From positions 41,379,155 through 41,443,154 of the forward strand of contig CM066994.1 in NCBI GenBank assembly GCA_033977485.1: a DNA stretch of 64,000 bases, written 5' to 3'. The notes below the pieces were generated by a model. That model did not search any database. It was not told where the DNA came from and saw nothing but the letters and a program-made list of their open reading frames with translations. The translations under genes were made by a program, and so were the position numbers. This stretch comes from Hydrangea macrophylla. Taxonomy: Eukaryota > Streptophyta > Magnoliopsida > Cornales > Hydrangeaceae. Positions 23,013 through 34,567 of the stretch are shown in pieces (the stretch's first letter is position 1; every line of letters begins with the position of its first letter).

Positions 23013-25322
23013 AGGAAAGGGAGTCGAGCAACAATAAGGATGATACTTCCAGCTCAGGCCGGGGGATACGGATGATACCGTTGTATCAAGTATTCTTCCT
23101 ATTTGTTCATCATGCACGTATACTCATGGATTCTAACTCCATGCATTCATTTGTATCACGTGACTTTGTTAAGCATTTAACTGTTAAGTCCGAACCACTA
23201 GGATATGATTTGTGTGTATCACTGCCTTGTAGTGAACCGTTAGTTACTTCTTCAGTATTCAAGTCGTGTGAGATCAAGATAGGCGATAAGATCTTGAGCA
23301 TTGATTTGATTTTGTTGACAGTGAACTGCTTTGATGTTATCTTGGGTATGGATTGGTTGTCGGTCAATCAAGCTAGAATTGATTGTGAACAGAAAAGAGT
23401 TAGTTTCTATCCATCAAGACAAGAAGAGTTTACTTTTTCAGGGAAAGGGTGTGACCGTACCTTCATACTTGATATCAATAATTCAAGCAAGTAAGATGTT
23501 GAAGAAGGGTTGTTCAGGTTTCTTATGTTTGATCGTTGACACACAAGTTCTTGGACCACTAGTAGAAGACATACCGGTAGTTCAAGAATTTCTATATGTT
23601 TTTCCCAATGAGTTAATTAAGAGAGAGCTTGAGTTCACGATAGGGGTAGTACTAGGGTCACAACCGGTGTCCAAAGCACCATACCGAATGGCACCGGTAG
23701 AGTTGAAAGAATTGAAAGTTCAGTTACAAGAGCTACTTGATGAAGGTTTTATTCGACCTAGTGTTTTTCCATGGGGAGCTCCAGTGTTGTTTGCGAAGAA
23801 GAAGGATGGGACAATGCGTATGTGCATCGATTATCAAGAGTTGAATAAGTTGACCGTCAAGAACAAGTATCCGTTGCCGCGAATAGATGACTTATTTGAT
23901 CAGTTGCAAGGGGCTTAGGTATTTTTGAAGATTGACTTGAGATCCGATTATCATTAGTTGAAAGTCAAGGGGGAAGATGTTGAGAAGAGAACTTTTAGAA
24001 CTAGATATAGTCACTTTGAATTTCTGGTTATGTCGTTCGGAGTGACTAACTCACCAGCTGCTTTTATGGACTTGATGAATCATGTTTTCAAGGACTACTT
24101 AGATGAGTTTGTTATAATATTTATAGATGACATCCTAATCTATTCCAAGAGTGTTGAAGATCACGAACCATCTGCAATTAGCCCTACATCGATTACGCGA
24201 GAAGAGATTGTCTGGGAAGTTGAAAAAGTGTGAGTTTTGGTTGACAGAGATTGCTTTTCTTGGACATATAGTGTTTGTGAGAGGAATTTCAGTGGATCCT
24301 CAAAAGATAGAGGCAGTTACCACTTGATTGAGACCTACAAATGTGACAGATATCTGAAGTTTCCTAAGATTAGCTGGTTATTATCGGAGGTTTGTAAAAG
24401 ACTTTTCGCGGATTGCAATGCCGATGACCCATCTGATGAGGAAAGATGTTGCTTTTGTATACAATCTGGAATATGAGGAAAGTTTCCAAGAGTTGAAGAG
24501 TCGACTAGTGAAAGCACCAGTCTTAACCATTTCGACGGGGACTGAGGGGTTTATTATTCACAGTGATGCTTCGTATAGAGGTTAGGTTGCATTCTTATGC
24601 AAGGAAAAAAGGTCATTGCCTATGCATCGAGACAACTTAGACCGCACGAGAAGAATTATCCGACACATGATCTAGAATTGGCAGCCGTGATTTTTGCATT
24701 GAAGATTTAGCATCATTACCTATATGGGGAGAAATGTGAGATATACGGATCATAAGAGTTTGAAGTACATATTCGCACAACGAGATTTGAACATGAGGCA
24801 GAGGAGATGGTTAGAGTTGATGAAGGACTATGATTTGTCAATTCAGTATCATCTGGGAAAGATGAATGTTGTCGCCGATGCTCTTAGTCGTAAAGTACCA
24901 ACTAATATAGCCTTGGACGTGACTTCTCAAAGAGAATTGATTCAAGATATAGAGAATCTAGAACTTGAAGTGATTCTGAGGATTGAAAATGGCTTGATTC
25001 GACGATTGCGGCACAACCACTATTGATTCACGAGATCACGGAGAAACAACTTCAAGATGTGGCTTTGAAGACAATTTGTGATAATATTCCGATGGGAAAG
25101 AAACCGAGATTTACTTTTGAGAACGATATTTTGAGATTGAGGGGTAGAATTTGTGTGCTCAACAAGAAAGAATTGAAACGGAACATTCTAGAGGAAGCAC
25201 ACAATACGAAGTACACCGTTCATCCGGGAAGCACCAAGATCTTGAGACGTGTTTATTTGTGACCAGGAATGAAGAGAGAAACAGCACGCTATGTTTCACG
25301 ATGTACGAGTCTTCAACACTTG
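23013..25322 (+). pseudogene. Gypsy element B pol: protease, RT, RNase H, start of integrase (truncated)
   Basis: Order of domains: protease (ILMDSNSMHSFVSRDF near 23125, where DSG has become [19 protein letters not shown] near 23341); reverse transcriptase ([34 protein letters not shown], '[16 protein letters not shown]', then a TAG at 23916; FIIFIDDILIYSK-type active site near 24118); RNase H tail ([20 protein letters not shown], '[17 protein letters not shown]'); and the integrase zinc-binding start (AHNTKYTVHPGSTK, GMKRETARYVSRC). It stops at about 25322; the integrase core, any chromodomain and the 3' LTR are gone. There are many frameshifts. Confidence 0.85.
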
Positions 25323-25332
25323 GCTTAAAGTG

Positions 25333-26000
25333 TTAGGCTAGACATTGCATTTTCTGTGAATTTGCTTGCAAAAATTAGTTTACACCCACTTATGGGCATT
25401 AGATTGGAATAAAACACATTTTTACATACCTTGGTAGGACAACTGATATAGGCTCGTTTTATTTATCTGATTTATCTAATCATTCCGTCTTAGTTGGTTA
25501 TGCAAATTCAGGTTATCTGTCCGACCCTCATAAGGGTCGCGCACAAACAGGTTATGTACTTATGAACAATAATACAGCTATTTCTTGGCACTCTACTAAA
25601 CAAGCTTTAGGAGCTACATCTTCCAACCATTCTGAAATTCTAGCACTCCATAAAGAAAATCGAGAATGTGTCTGGCTAAGATCATTAGTCTAGCATATAT
25701 GAAGTAGTTGTCAATTAACTCCAGTCGTTGATGAGCCGACTACAATCTACGAAGACAGTGCTGCATGCATTGCTCAAATTCAAGGAGGTTTCATCAAGGG
25801 AGATCAGATCAAGCATATTTCACCTAAATTTTTCTTCACACATGAACTTCAAGAGAATCACGAAATTGAAGTCAAACAGATTCGATCAAGTGATAACCTT
25901 GCTGATATCTTGACTACGGGCCTAAGGCATTACCAAAGTTAACTTTTCAGAAATTGGTGTACGAAATTGGCATGCGTCGTCTCAATCATCAGACCAACTG
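25333..26000 (+). pseudogene. Copia reverse transcriptase tail and RNase H (broken)
   Basis: Copia sequence resumes with RLDIAFSVNLLAKISLHP at about 25337, then RNase H: HSVLVGYANSGYLSDPHKGR, 'TGYVLMNNNTAISWHSTKQA', 'SSNHSEILALHKENRECVWL', IYEDSAACIAQIQGGFIKGD, then IKHISPKFFFTHELQE and RSSDNLADILTT. Stops interrupt it. The junction with gypsy B falls at about 25322-25335. Compared with intact copia, roughly 110 codons between this point and 16953, including the YVDD box, are missing. Confidence 0.8.
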
Positions 26001-26270
26001 AAGTTTTCTCTAAATGAGGGGGAGTGATCATAAAAGTAGCATCCTGAAGTATGCAATAGTTGAATTTTAGGCACGCTGTACTCATTTTCCTTCGATTAGA
26101 GTTTTTCCCACAGAGCTTTCTCTTATTAAGGTTTTAATGAGGTGGCTTTATGTGCGTTCACCAAGTTCCTGAAGAACGTTGTACTCTTTTTCCTTAGCTT
26201 TGGTTTTTTCCCACTTGGTTTCCTTAGCAAGGTTTTAATGAGGCAACAATCATTTAATGGTGGACATCCT

Positions 26271-26278
26271 ACGGGGAG
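26271..26278 (+). promoter_or_regulatory. Polypurine tract of the copia element
   Basis: ACGGGGAG lies immediately 5' of the 3' LTR start (TGTTGTAAAT at 26279) and would prime plus-strand DNA synthesis. The tract is short but correctly placed. Confidence 0.7.
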
Positions 26279-26464
26279 TGTTGTAAATATTACATATTTA
26301 TGTATGACTATCCATATTTTGTAATAAAATAGGAATCTAATTGTAAAGTGATATTTATCTACACACCCCTGCCCGACCCTATAAATAGGGAGCATATCAA
26401 TAAGAAAAGACGCTTTGATTCTTGGTTTATATAATGCTCTCTTTATTTTTTCTCTATTATAACA
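26279..26464 (+). repeat. 3' LTR of the copia element
   Basis: A 186-bp LTR about 86 percent like 9041-9227, with a TATA box at 26380-26387. The divergence implies an old insertion. Confidence 0.85.
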
Positions 26465-27423
26465 ATGCTTACGTTCTCAAAACCTTTTTTTTATTTTTAT
26501 TATTATCACTACGTTCTCAAAACTTTTAGGCTTAATTGTACTTTACCCGTTCGTACTATACACGTGTTTTCAATTGGGTACATGAACTTTTTTTTTTCAA
26601 TTGGCCTCTTGAACTTTCAACCATTTTTCAATCACATCCAATCGACAACGCCGTTAGTTTAAAATTAATGGAATTGCCCAGAAATATTTTGTTTTTTGCA
26701 AATGGCCCCTTGAACTTTCATCCCCTTTCCAATCGAATCCATTCACTAACGGCGTGAGATTTTGTTGAATGGAATTGTCCACGTATCCTTCCCCCAAAAC
26801 TGAAAACTGGAATTACGAAAATTGGAAACTATAAATGTTACTATTTGTGGCCTTACTTAAAGCGCCAACATTATCCTTACATTCTCAAAACTTTTTTTTT
26901 ATTATCACTACATTCTCAAAACTTTTAAGATGACAATATATATGTGGGAAAAAACTAGTTCAGAAAAACTTTCCCAAAAAACAGCTTTTTCTAGCTATGG
27001 ATCTTTTGATTATAAGTCTAAAATTTAGAACTTGTTTAGTGGATGTCTGTGTCTAAAACAATTCTATTAAAAGGTCCTATCGCAATACAAAAAAAAAAAA
27101 AGGAGGGTCTTCTCTCTTTTTTGGGTCAACAATACAACTCAAATTAAAAAGGGATATCAAGAAACATATCCCTTAAATATCTCCTCATCAAATTCAAAAC
27201 TTTAAGACTTGTTAATTACTCAATCTTCTTCATCATTTTTCAAATTCGTAACCCTCCATTCCTATTTCATCTTCATTGTAGAGAAAAACAATAGTTTGAT
27301 GAACACAAAGTGTTCAAAATGCTACTTTTTCAAGAAAAATTGTTTGAAAAAATTCACAAAGTATTCAAAATATTGATATTTTTAAAAAACTATTTGAGAA
27401 ATTTCACAATGTGCTTAAACTTT
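26465..27423. other. Intergenic, with duplicated flank of the copia insertion
   Basis: No gene is seen. The block 26465-26535 ('ttacgttctcaaaac' twice, with a poly-T/ATT tract) recurs at about 26876-26935. Directly before the second copy is a copy of the sequence left of the copia 5' LTR ('ggccttacttaaagcg.caacattat' at 9012 and 26852). At 26530-26775 there are two imperfect copies of 'tggcc.cttgaactttca' with 'atggaattg'. Confidence 0.55.
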
Positions 27424-28036
27424 TGATACGCCCAGAAATATTCTGCTACAACTCAAACCTCCACGTCAGCAGCCAAGCACCCGGAGTATCCGGCCAGGGA
27501 GTCTATAGACCACTGGTCCCGGGGTCTATCGAGTGCTACCACTCGGGATGCACGCATAGCCCGGGAATGCGACTCAACAGCTTTCCACGAGGTGCAATAG
27601 CCAAGCTGCTCAGCAGTTTCCTAAATCAGTCAGAAGACTAATGGAATGTGTGGATAGTTTCCTAAGCCATTTAGGAAACCTCCCATGATTTGTGCTCATC
27701 AACTTGTAATAAGAATAGGATTCCTTATCTAATTAATTACCTATTGCGGGTGGTCTCTTGCACCTATAAAAGGGGCCACTTACCCCCATCAAGGGGATCA
27801 CATTCTTATCTTACAGAATATCATATATATTCATCCGATACGCATACACCCGGTCGGTATTGTTGGTAGTGCCGGCCTAATTGTTGGCTCACCAGGCCCG
27901 CCGGTGATCTGCTAGTGAAGCACACTGACGCATCCGTGGACGTAGGTCACCTTATTAACGGGGCCAAACCATATACAATTGTCTTGTCACCGTATCTCTC
28001 TCCTTAAATTTCTCTTACCAGTTTTTGGCATCATCA
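27424..28036 (+). repeat. 5' LTR of element D
   Basis: A 613-bp LTR starting TGATACGCCCAGAAAT and ending GGCATCATCA. A TATA box (TATAAAAG) is at 27765-27772. The 3' LTR copy matches it to about 27868 only. Confidence 0.8.
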
Positions 28037-28037
28037 G

Positions 28038-28056
28038 TTTGGCGCCGTCTGTGGGA
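28038..28056 (+). promoter_or_regulatory. Primer binding site of element D
   Basis: TTTGGCGCCGTCTGTGGGA follows the LTR end by one base. It is the primer site type common in Tat/Athila-group gypsy elements and differs from the methionine-tRNA type used by elements A and B. Confidence 0.8.
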
Positions 28057-28098
28057 AATGACAAGTCTTCTCATTAACAAAATTCTTGACTGATCAAT

Positions 28099-30408
28099 AT
28101 GCCGCCGAAGACGGGTAAGAAGAACACTGCTCCGGTCGGTCAGGAGAACTTGCAGCTCGAGCAGCAGGCCGCCTCCATGACCTCCGAGCAGATGACAGCG
28201 ATGCTCGCGCAACTCTTGGAAGGCCAACGGCAGACCCAGTAGCAAATCGAAGCGTTGTTGGCCTTACAGGAGAAGCGCCCTCAATCAGAGAACTAGACCG
28301 GGAAGAGTGCCCCCGACTGGGAGCACGCAAGAGTTCAAAACCATACCCACTCGGCGCTGGTATCCCCGTCAGATTGGGAGCACGCCCGAGATGGTGACCA
28401 TAGCAAAGCGCCCAGGCGCCCCAGGTGGCGAGCTCGTACTAATCCTCATTGGGTGGAAGATGTCAGAGACATCATCAACAGGCACCACGCCACCAGGGGG
28501 GAGGGATCAGGGCCAAAGCCCCGGGAATCAGCCCGAGACCCTCCGGCCTGGAGCCGGGGGGATCTTAGGCATACGATTACCCAGAGCTGGAGCCGGGTTC
28601 TATCCCCAAAGTCAACACACTTCGAAGAGGAAGCCTCGTCGTCTGATCCGACTTACCGCTCGAACATTGACAGAAAGATCGAGCGGGAATACATGAACGC
28701 TCAAATCCAGGGTTTACAAAATCAGATTGAGCAATTGAGCCGCAAGCAGCGCCCTAACCATACCAACACGAAGACCGAGTCACCCTATACCGCTCGGGTC
28801 ACTGACTTCCCCATCCCACGGAAGTTCAAGCCACCGCATCTGAGTTCTTATGACAGGACCGGGAGCCCGGTGGATCACATCCGCACCTATAGGGCCCAGA
28901 TGGCGTTGGTCACCACTGTTGACGAATTGCTATGTCTGGCCTTCCCCAGCACTCTAAAGGGGCCAGCCGTGCAGTGGTTCCACGCCCTCAAGCCCCGAAC
29001 GGTTGATGACTTCAAGACGCTGAGTAAGCTGTTGATTAGCCAATTCGTAGAGATGCTAGACCAGTTGCAGCCGGACACTCAGCTATTGACCGTCAAGCAG
29101 CGCAAGGGTGAATCCCTAAGGGAGTATGTGGATCGCTTCAATTAGCAGAGGCTCCAGATCCGTAATTTGAATGAAACAGTAGCCATCATGGCCTTCTTCT
29201 CGGGAGTTCAACACACCAAGGTTGCTACGTCGTTTCATCGAGACCGACCAACAACCCTGGTAGAGCTCTCGGAGAGGGTCGAGAAATATATAGACACAGA
29301 AGAATTCCTGAAATCCAAACGCACCGGCTTCGTGGGAGACGAGTCCCCGAAAGCCAAGCGGAGGCGTGAGGGCTCTGAGAAGGGCTTGGTAAAGAAGCCC
29401 AGGCAGGACCAACAGAGTGGAGCTTGGGATTAGCCCTAGATTGCTTTCATGCCTCTGTCTCGACCAATCCACGAGGTCATGGCCGCCGCCGAGGCGCAGA
29501 GGTGACTTCAACAACCGGCAAACCTAAAAGCCCCGCCCGGGAAGAGGAATCGGGATAAGTTTTTTCGCTTCTATAGAGATCACGGCCATGACACAGAGGA
29601 TTGTTTCAAGCTGAAGATAGCCATAGAAAAACTAATCGAGCAGGGTCATCTGGAAAAGTACGTCGTGACGGATGGACGACCTACGCAAGGAGCCCGAGCT
29701 CCCAGTCAAATCCAGCCTCTCGGTCAAATCAACGTGATCTCCGGAGGAACGTCGGGGGGCGGGGAATCACAGTCAGCAAGGAAGAGGCATGCTCGGGCAT
29801 CCCGAGTGGATGTCTGGCAGGTCCAATCCACCGTCTCCCCGCCAACTGACATACTGACGTTCACCTCCGACGATTTACAAGGCGTCCAATGCCGCCATGA
29901 TGACATGTTGGTTGTGATGCTCTCCATAGCCAATCACATGGTCAAGAGGGTATTGGTAGACACAGGGAGCTCAACCAATATCATGTTCATGTTAGCATTC
30001 GATCAGCTCAGGATGTCCCGAGACCGGCTCCGCCGAGTTGCTACTCCCCTGGTGGGTTTTAACGGATCCAGCACCCAATCGCTTGGTACCATGGAGCTCC
30101 CCGTGCTTATGGGAACATACCCTCAGCAGGTCTCTCTACTGTCAAACTTTGTAATAGTGGAGGCTCCATCTGCCTACAACATCATTCTTAGGAGGCCCAT
30201 ACTCAATAGAGCCAGGGCTGTCGTCTCCACTCGTAGCCTGACAGTAAAGTTACCGACCCCTCAGGGACCCAGGGGCCTGCGCGGAGACCAAGTAATCGCT
30301 CGGAGTTGCTATATTAGTTCCCTTTGTCGGGAGGTCATCACAGAGACATTGAACGTCCAGGAGATGGACCTGAGAGATCAAAGTGATAAAGTGGGCTCGA
30401 GCGAATAA
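28099..30408 (+). pseudogene. Element D gag-protease (six nonsense codons in one frame)
   Basis: One reading frame runs from the ATG at 28099 to the TAA at 30406-30408, interrupted by TAG at 28240, 28294, 29143, 29431 and 29437 and TGA at 29503, but with no frameshift. Features: a Gln-rich coiled N-terminus, the retrotransposon gag domain (PRKFKPPHLSSYDRTG, LKGPAVQWFHALKPRTVDDF, 'QRKGESLREYVDRFN'), a basic region, FFRFYRDHGHDTEDCFKLK (a CCHC-like spacer motif), and the protease with active site VLVDTGSSTNIMF near 29953. The protease triad D-T-G is intact. Confidence 0.85.
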
Positions 30409-30429
30409 TTGGAATAAGTGGCGTTTAAC

Positions 30430-33400
30430 CCACAATTTCCAGACCGAACGGTAAGTATCGGCACGCCTTAGGGAGAAGCTGATTCAATTCCTCCAACAGA
30501 GTCAGGATGTATTCGCCTGGTGCCATGAAGATATGCCCGGGATTAGTCCTCGGGTAATGTCTCATCGGCTCAACTTCGACCCAAACTCCCGGCCTATGAA
30601 GCAGAAGAGACGGGGAATGGCCCTCGAGAGACAGAAAGCAGTAGGTGAGGAGGTCGAGAAGCTCCTCAAAGCCCACTCCATACAAGAACTCCACTATCCC
30701 GACTGGCTAGCCAATGTAGTACTCGTCAAGAAAAGCAATGGGAAGTGGAGGATGTACGTGGACTTCACCATCCTGAACAAAGCCTGCCCTAAGGACTGCT
30801 ATCCACTGCCCAGGATAGACCTCCTTGTGGATTCCACGGCCGGCAACTCGCTCCTCTCATTTATGGATGCCTACTCTAAGTACAATCAGATCAGCATGTA
30901 CCCCGGGGACGAAGAAAAGACCTTGTTCACCACGGACTAGGGGACCTACTACTATAAAGTCATGCCTTTCGGCCTCAAAAACACCGGGGTGACTTACCAA
31001 TGCCTGGTCAATCACATGTTCAAAGATCTGATCGGGAAATCAATGGAGGTGTATGTCGACGATCTACTGGTCAAAAGCCGGGATGATTCTGACCATCTGG
31101 AACATTTGGCCGGGGCCTTCAGCATTTTGAGAAAGTTCGGGATGAGGTTGAACCCGGCCAAGTGCACATTTGGCGTCTCATCCGGAAAGTTCTTAGGGCA
31201 CCTGGTCAGCAGGGGGGAATCACCTGGTCAGCAAGCGGGGAATTGAGGCAAACCCCGAGAAAATCTAGGCCATTATCAACATGCGGTCGCCCAAGTCGAC
31301 CAAAGAAGTACATAGTCTGGTAGGGCGGGTTGCCACACTGAACAGATTTATCTCAAGAGCTACCGACCGGTGTCTGTCATTCTTCAAGATCCTCCGTAAG
31401 GCATTTCAGTGGTCTGAGGAGTGTGATGAGGCATTCCAGGAACTCAAGAATTACCTGGCATCTCCCCCTCTACTCTCAACACCCATACCGGGGGAAGAAT
31501 TGTTCCTATACCTGGCAGTGTCACCCTCAATGGTCAGCTCAGCACTCGTTAGGGAAGAGCACGGGATACAGTTCCCAGTGTACTATACCAGCTGGGCGTT
31601 ACAAGGCGCGGAAAGCAGATACTCCTGCATCGAAAAACTTGCATTCGCTCTCATCACCTCCGCCCGGAGACTCCGTCCGTACTTTCAGGCCCATGTCATT
31701 GTGGTCCTTACTGACAACCTCTCTGCAGGATCTTAAGCAGGTTAGACACGTCTGGGAGACTCATCAAGTGGGCCGTGGAGTTAAAGGAATTTGAAGTGGC
31801 CTATCGCCCCTGGACAACAATCAAGGGGCAAGCAGTAGCAGACTTTTTGGTTGAGTTCACATATCTGGAGGACCCGGTTGAAGAGCTCGACCCACCGGTT
31901 CTACCGCCCGGGTTACAGGCTGACATCCCCACCTGGGTGCTGTATGTGGACGGTTCCTCAAACCAGCAAGGCAGTGGCACAGGAATCATCTTGAATACTC
32001 TCGATGGCATCCAGCTCGAGTACAGCCTGAGGTTCGGGTTCCGTGCCTCCAACAACGAATCTGAGTATGAAGCCCTATTGGTCGGGTTGCAGTTGGCTAC
32101 TTCCCTGGGTGCGCAACAGGTCTAAAGTTACAGTGACTCTCAACTCGTGGTCAACCAAGTCAACCAGGAGTACGAAGCCCGGGAAGACAACATGGTAGTC
32201 TATCTAGCCCTTGTCCGAGCAGTTTCGAAGAAGCTTCAGGGTTTCTGTATCACACAGATACCCAGAGAGGAAAACACCAGGGCCGACCGGTTAGCCCGCC
32301 TCGCTTCATTTTCTGAGTCAGACTTGCCCGGGATAAGGGTAGAATACCTGCCTGAGCTAAGTGTGATCAACTCAGAATGCACGGAAGTGGAACCAGATGC
32401 CTTGGGATCCAGCTGGATGGACCCGATCGTGGCATTCCTGACAACGGGCATGTTACCAAACGAGAAGGAGGAGGCCCGCTTGGTCAAGTACCGGGTGGCC
32501 CGATATCATCTTATTGATAGCGTCCTCTACAAAAGGGGATTCTCTATACCTTACCTCCGCTGCGTCCATCCCGCACAAGTCCAACCAGTGTTGTACGAAA
32601 TCCATGAAGGAGTGTGCGGGAATAACATTAGAGGTCGAGCACTCTCTAGAAAGGCCTTATTACAGGGATACAACTGGCCGACAATGGCCCGGGATTCTCA
32701 GGAGTATGTCAAAAGATGCGACAAATGCCAGAGATATTCTCCCATGATCAACCGACCGGGAGAGCCTCAAACACCAATCCAAAGCCCTGACCCTTTGCCC
32801 AGTGGGGTATCGACATTGTCGGACCCCTACCAACGGGAAAAGGACAGGTCAAGTTCGCAATCATCGTCATTGACTACTCCACCAAGTGGGTGGAGGCCGA
32901 GCCCTTGGCAACAATAACCGAGCAGAAAATGGAAAGCTTCATGGAAAAGAACATCCTCAGTAGGTTCGGCATTCCCCGGGTTCTGGTCAACGATAACGGC
33001 AGGCAATTCGACACCCTATTGTTCAGGTAGTTCTGCTCGGACTATGGGATACTTAATCACTACTCCTCCCCCGAGCACCCTCAAGCCAATGGTCAAGTCG
33101 AGGTGACAAACCGGACGATCTTGCAATCGATCAAAACAAGACTTGAAAGCACCAAAGGGCTGTGGGCTAAAGAACTGCCAACCCTCTTGTGGGCCTACCG
33201 AACTACGCCCCGAGCGGTAATAGTTGAGACACCATTTTCCTTAACCTACGGGTTTGAGGCAATGGTCCCGATAGAGCTCGGGTTGCCTACTTACCGGGTG
33301 GCGAATTACAACGTGCCAGATAATGAGGACGCACACAGAATAGAACTGGACTTGGTAGAGGATAAAAGAGACCGGGCGTATCTAAAAGTTATAGCCTACA

Positions 33401-33648
33401 AGCAGAGGGTGTCCCGGTACTATAATAGCAGGGTAAAGCATTACAGTTTCCTGGTGGGGGATTTGGTCCTTAAGGCTGTCAATCAGTCATCAAAAGTCCC
33501 GAGCCATGGAAAGTTGGGGCCAAACAGGGAAGGCCCATATCTAGTTACTCGAGTAAATTGCCCAGGAACATACTGGCTTCGGAGCCTGGATGGACATGAT
33601 CTGTCTCACCCTTGGAATGTGCAACACCTTCGCAAGTATTATCAGTAA
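30430..33648 (+). pseudogene. Element D pol: RT, RNase H, integrase (frameshifts and stops)
   Basis: Reverse transcriptase from VFAWCHEDMPGISPRV (about 30508), then NGKWRMYVDFTILNKACPKD, FGLKNTGVTYQCLVNHMF and active site YVDD at about 31052. A second RT/RNase H part includes YFQAHVIVVLTDN, and the archaeal-type RNase H has LYVDGSSNQQGSGTGI near 31943. Integrase: an H2C2 finger (HEGVCGN...CDKCQRYSP), first aspartate in VIDYSTKWVEAEPLA, second in VNDNGRQFD, glutamate in HPQANGQVEVTNRTI. Breaks: TAG 30938, a small tandem duplication near 31204-31240 with a frameshift, frameshifts near 31725 and 32795, TAA 32123, TAG 33028. The open end is at 33648. Confidence 0.85.
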
Positions 33649-34567
33649 CCCAGAGATGAGGACAGTTTAGCACTGGTTAGGAAATTTTCGTAGCTCTATT
33701 TGAGCATTCATTATAAATTTTTGAATAAAATAAAAGACTTTACTTTGCAAAATTACTCCTATCATAGTCCCGTCCGGTATTGAAAGACCTGAGGCCTAAC
33801 CCCAACGCAAAAGACCTTGGCTCAAAACCAAGGCGTAAAGACCTCGGGCGTAACCCTGAGGCCAAAGACCTTGGCTCAAAACCAAGGCACAAAGACCTCG
33901 GGCCTAACCTTGAGGCAAAAGGCCTTGGTTGAAAACCAAGGCGCAAACATCTCGGGCCTAACCCCGAGGAAACGGCTTCGCTTAGGCCCAACCAGCGACG
34001 GGGACAAACCCCCTAGGTGGCTGATGATGGCAAGCCTCAAATGACCCTACAACCACCCATGTTCCAGGTCGGTTTTCTACTGCCATTCACTCCCGCACAC
34101 CCGCCTTAGCAAAATGCTTGGGGGGCAGGGACTGGGCTAAAATAGGAAATCACACCGGTCATTAAAAGGACTTGGAATCCTAACATTCCTAAGTACTTAT
34201 AGTGTTCAGAGGAAACCAGACGGTGAAACAGGATTTTCCTATAACACCCTCAGGTCATCCCGGACACTAAGCAGGACAAGTTCCTATAATACACCGGGCG
34301 GTAAGACCAGCTGTTCTACCAGTTATGGTCCTAAACCATTTGCTAAGGCAGGGATCAGTCAAAACTAGGCAGACATTGGCAATCACAAACAGGCATACAA
34401 GTACAAAAATAGTAAACAGTTTATGGAAAGTCACAAGTACAAAAACAATAGACAGTTTATGGAAAGTTAGTCTCAAGGACCTTTTCATTAATTAAAAGCT
34501 GTTTGTACAGGGCCTGGGGGGCAGTTATAGTAGCCTCCCCAAAAAAAATAAAAAATAGGTCGGGACC
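33649..34567. other. Spacer between element D pol and the antisense gene
   Basis: About 0.9 kb after the pol stop with no coding frame that I trust. It includes the 27-bp hairpin array (33786-33974) and 'ggaaagt...acaagtacaaaaa' repeats at 34380-34465. It also serves as the likely 3' UTR and termination region of the antisense gene ending at 34568. Confidence 0.5.
33786..33974. repeat. 27-bp tandem array of alternating hairpins (7 units)
   Basis: Seven contiguous 27-bp units start at 33786, 33813, 33840, 33867, 33894, 33921 and 33948. Two kinds alternate: GACCTTGGCTCAAAACCAAGG (arms CCTTGG/CCAAGG) and GACCTCGGGCCTAACCCCGAGG-like (arms CCTCGGG/CCCGAGG). Units 2, 4 and 6 are one kind and 1, 3, 5 and 7 the other. 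Loop sequences are conserved within each kind. Confidence 0.9.

Larger units (their letters stand above)
9041..26464 (+). mobile_element. Old Ty1/copia LTR retrotransposon with nested insertions
   Basis: LTRs at 9041-9227 and 26279-26464 are about 86 percent alike by eye and share TGTTGTAAATATTACATATT starts and TATAACA ends. Between them, in copia order, lie gag, protease, integrase, reverse transcriptase and RNase H, all on the plus strand and all broken. The 17.4-kb length is due to insertions: a solo LTR in gag (10440-13397) and remains of two gypsy elements in the reverse transcriptase (16954 to about 25330). It is the oldest insertion in its stack. No matching 5-bp target duplication survives (ATAAT on the left, ATGCT on the right). 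Confidence 0.85.

Noticed and set aside
33786..33974. CRISPR-like array
   Set aside because: The units are contiguous 27-mers without unique spacers, lie in a plant retrotransposon and alternate between two hairpin types. They are tandem repeats.
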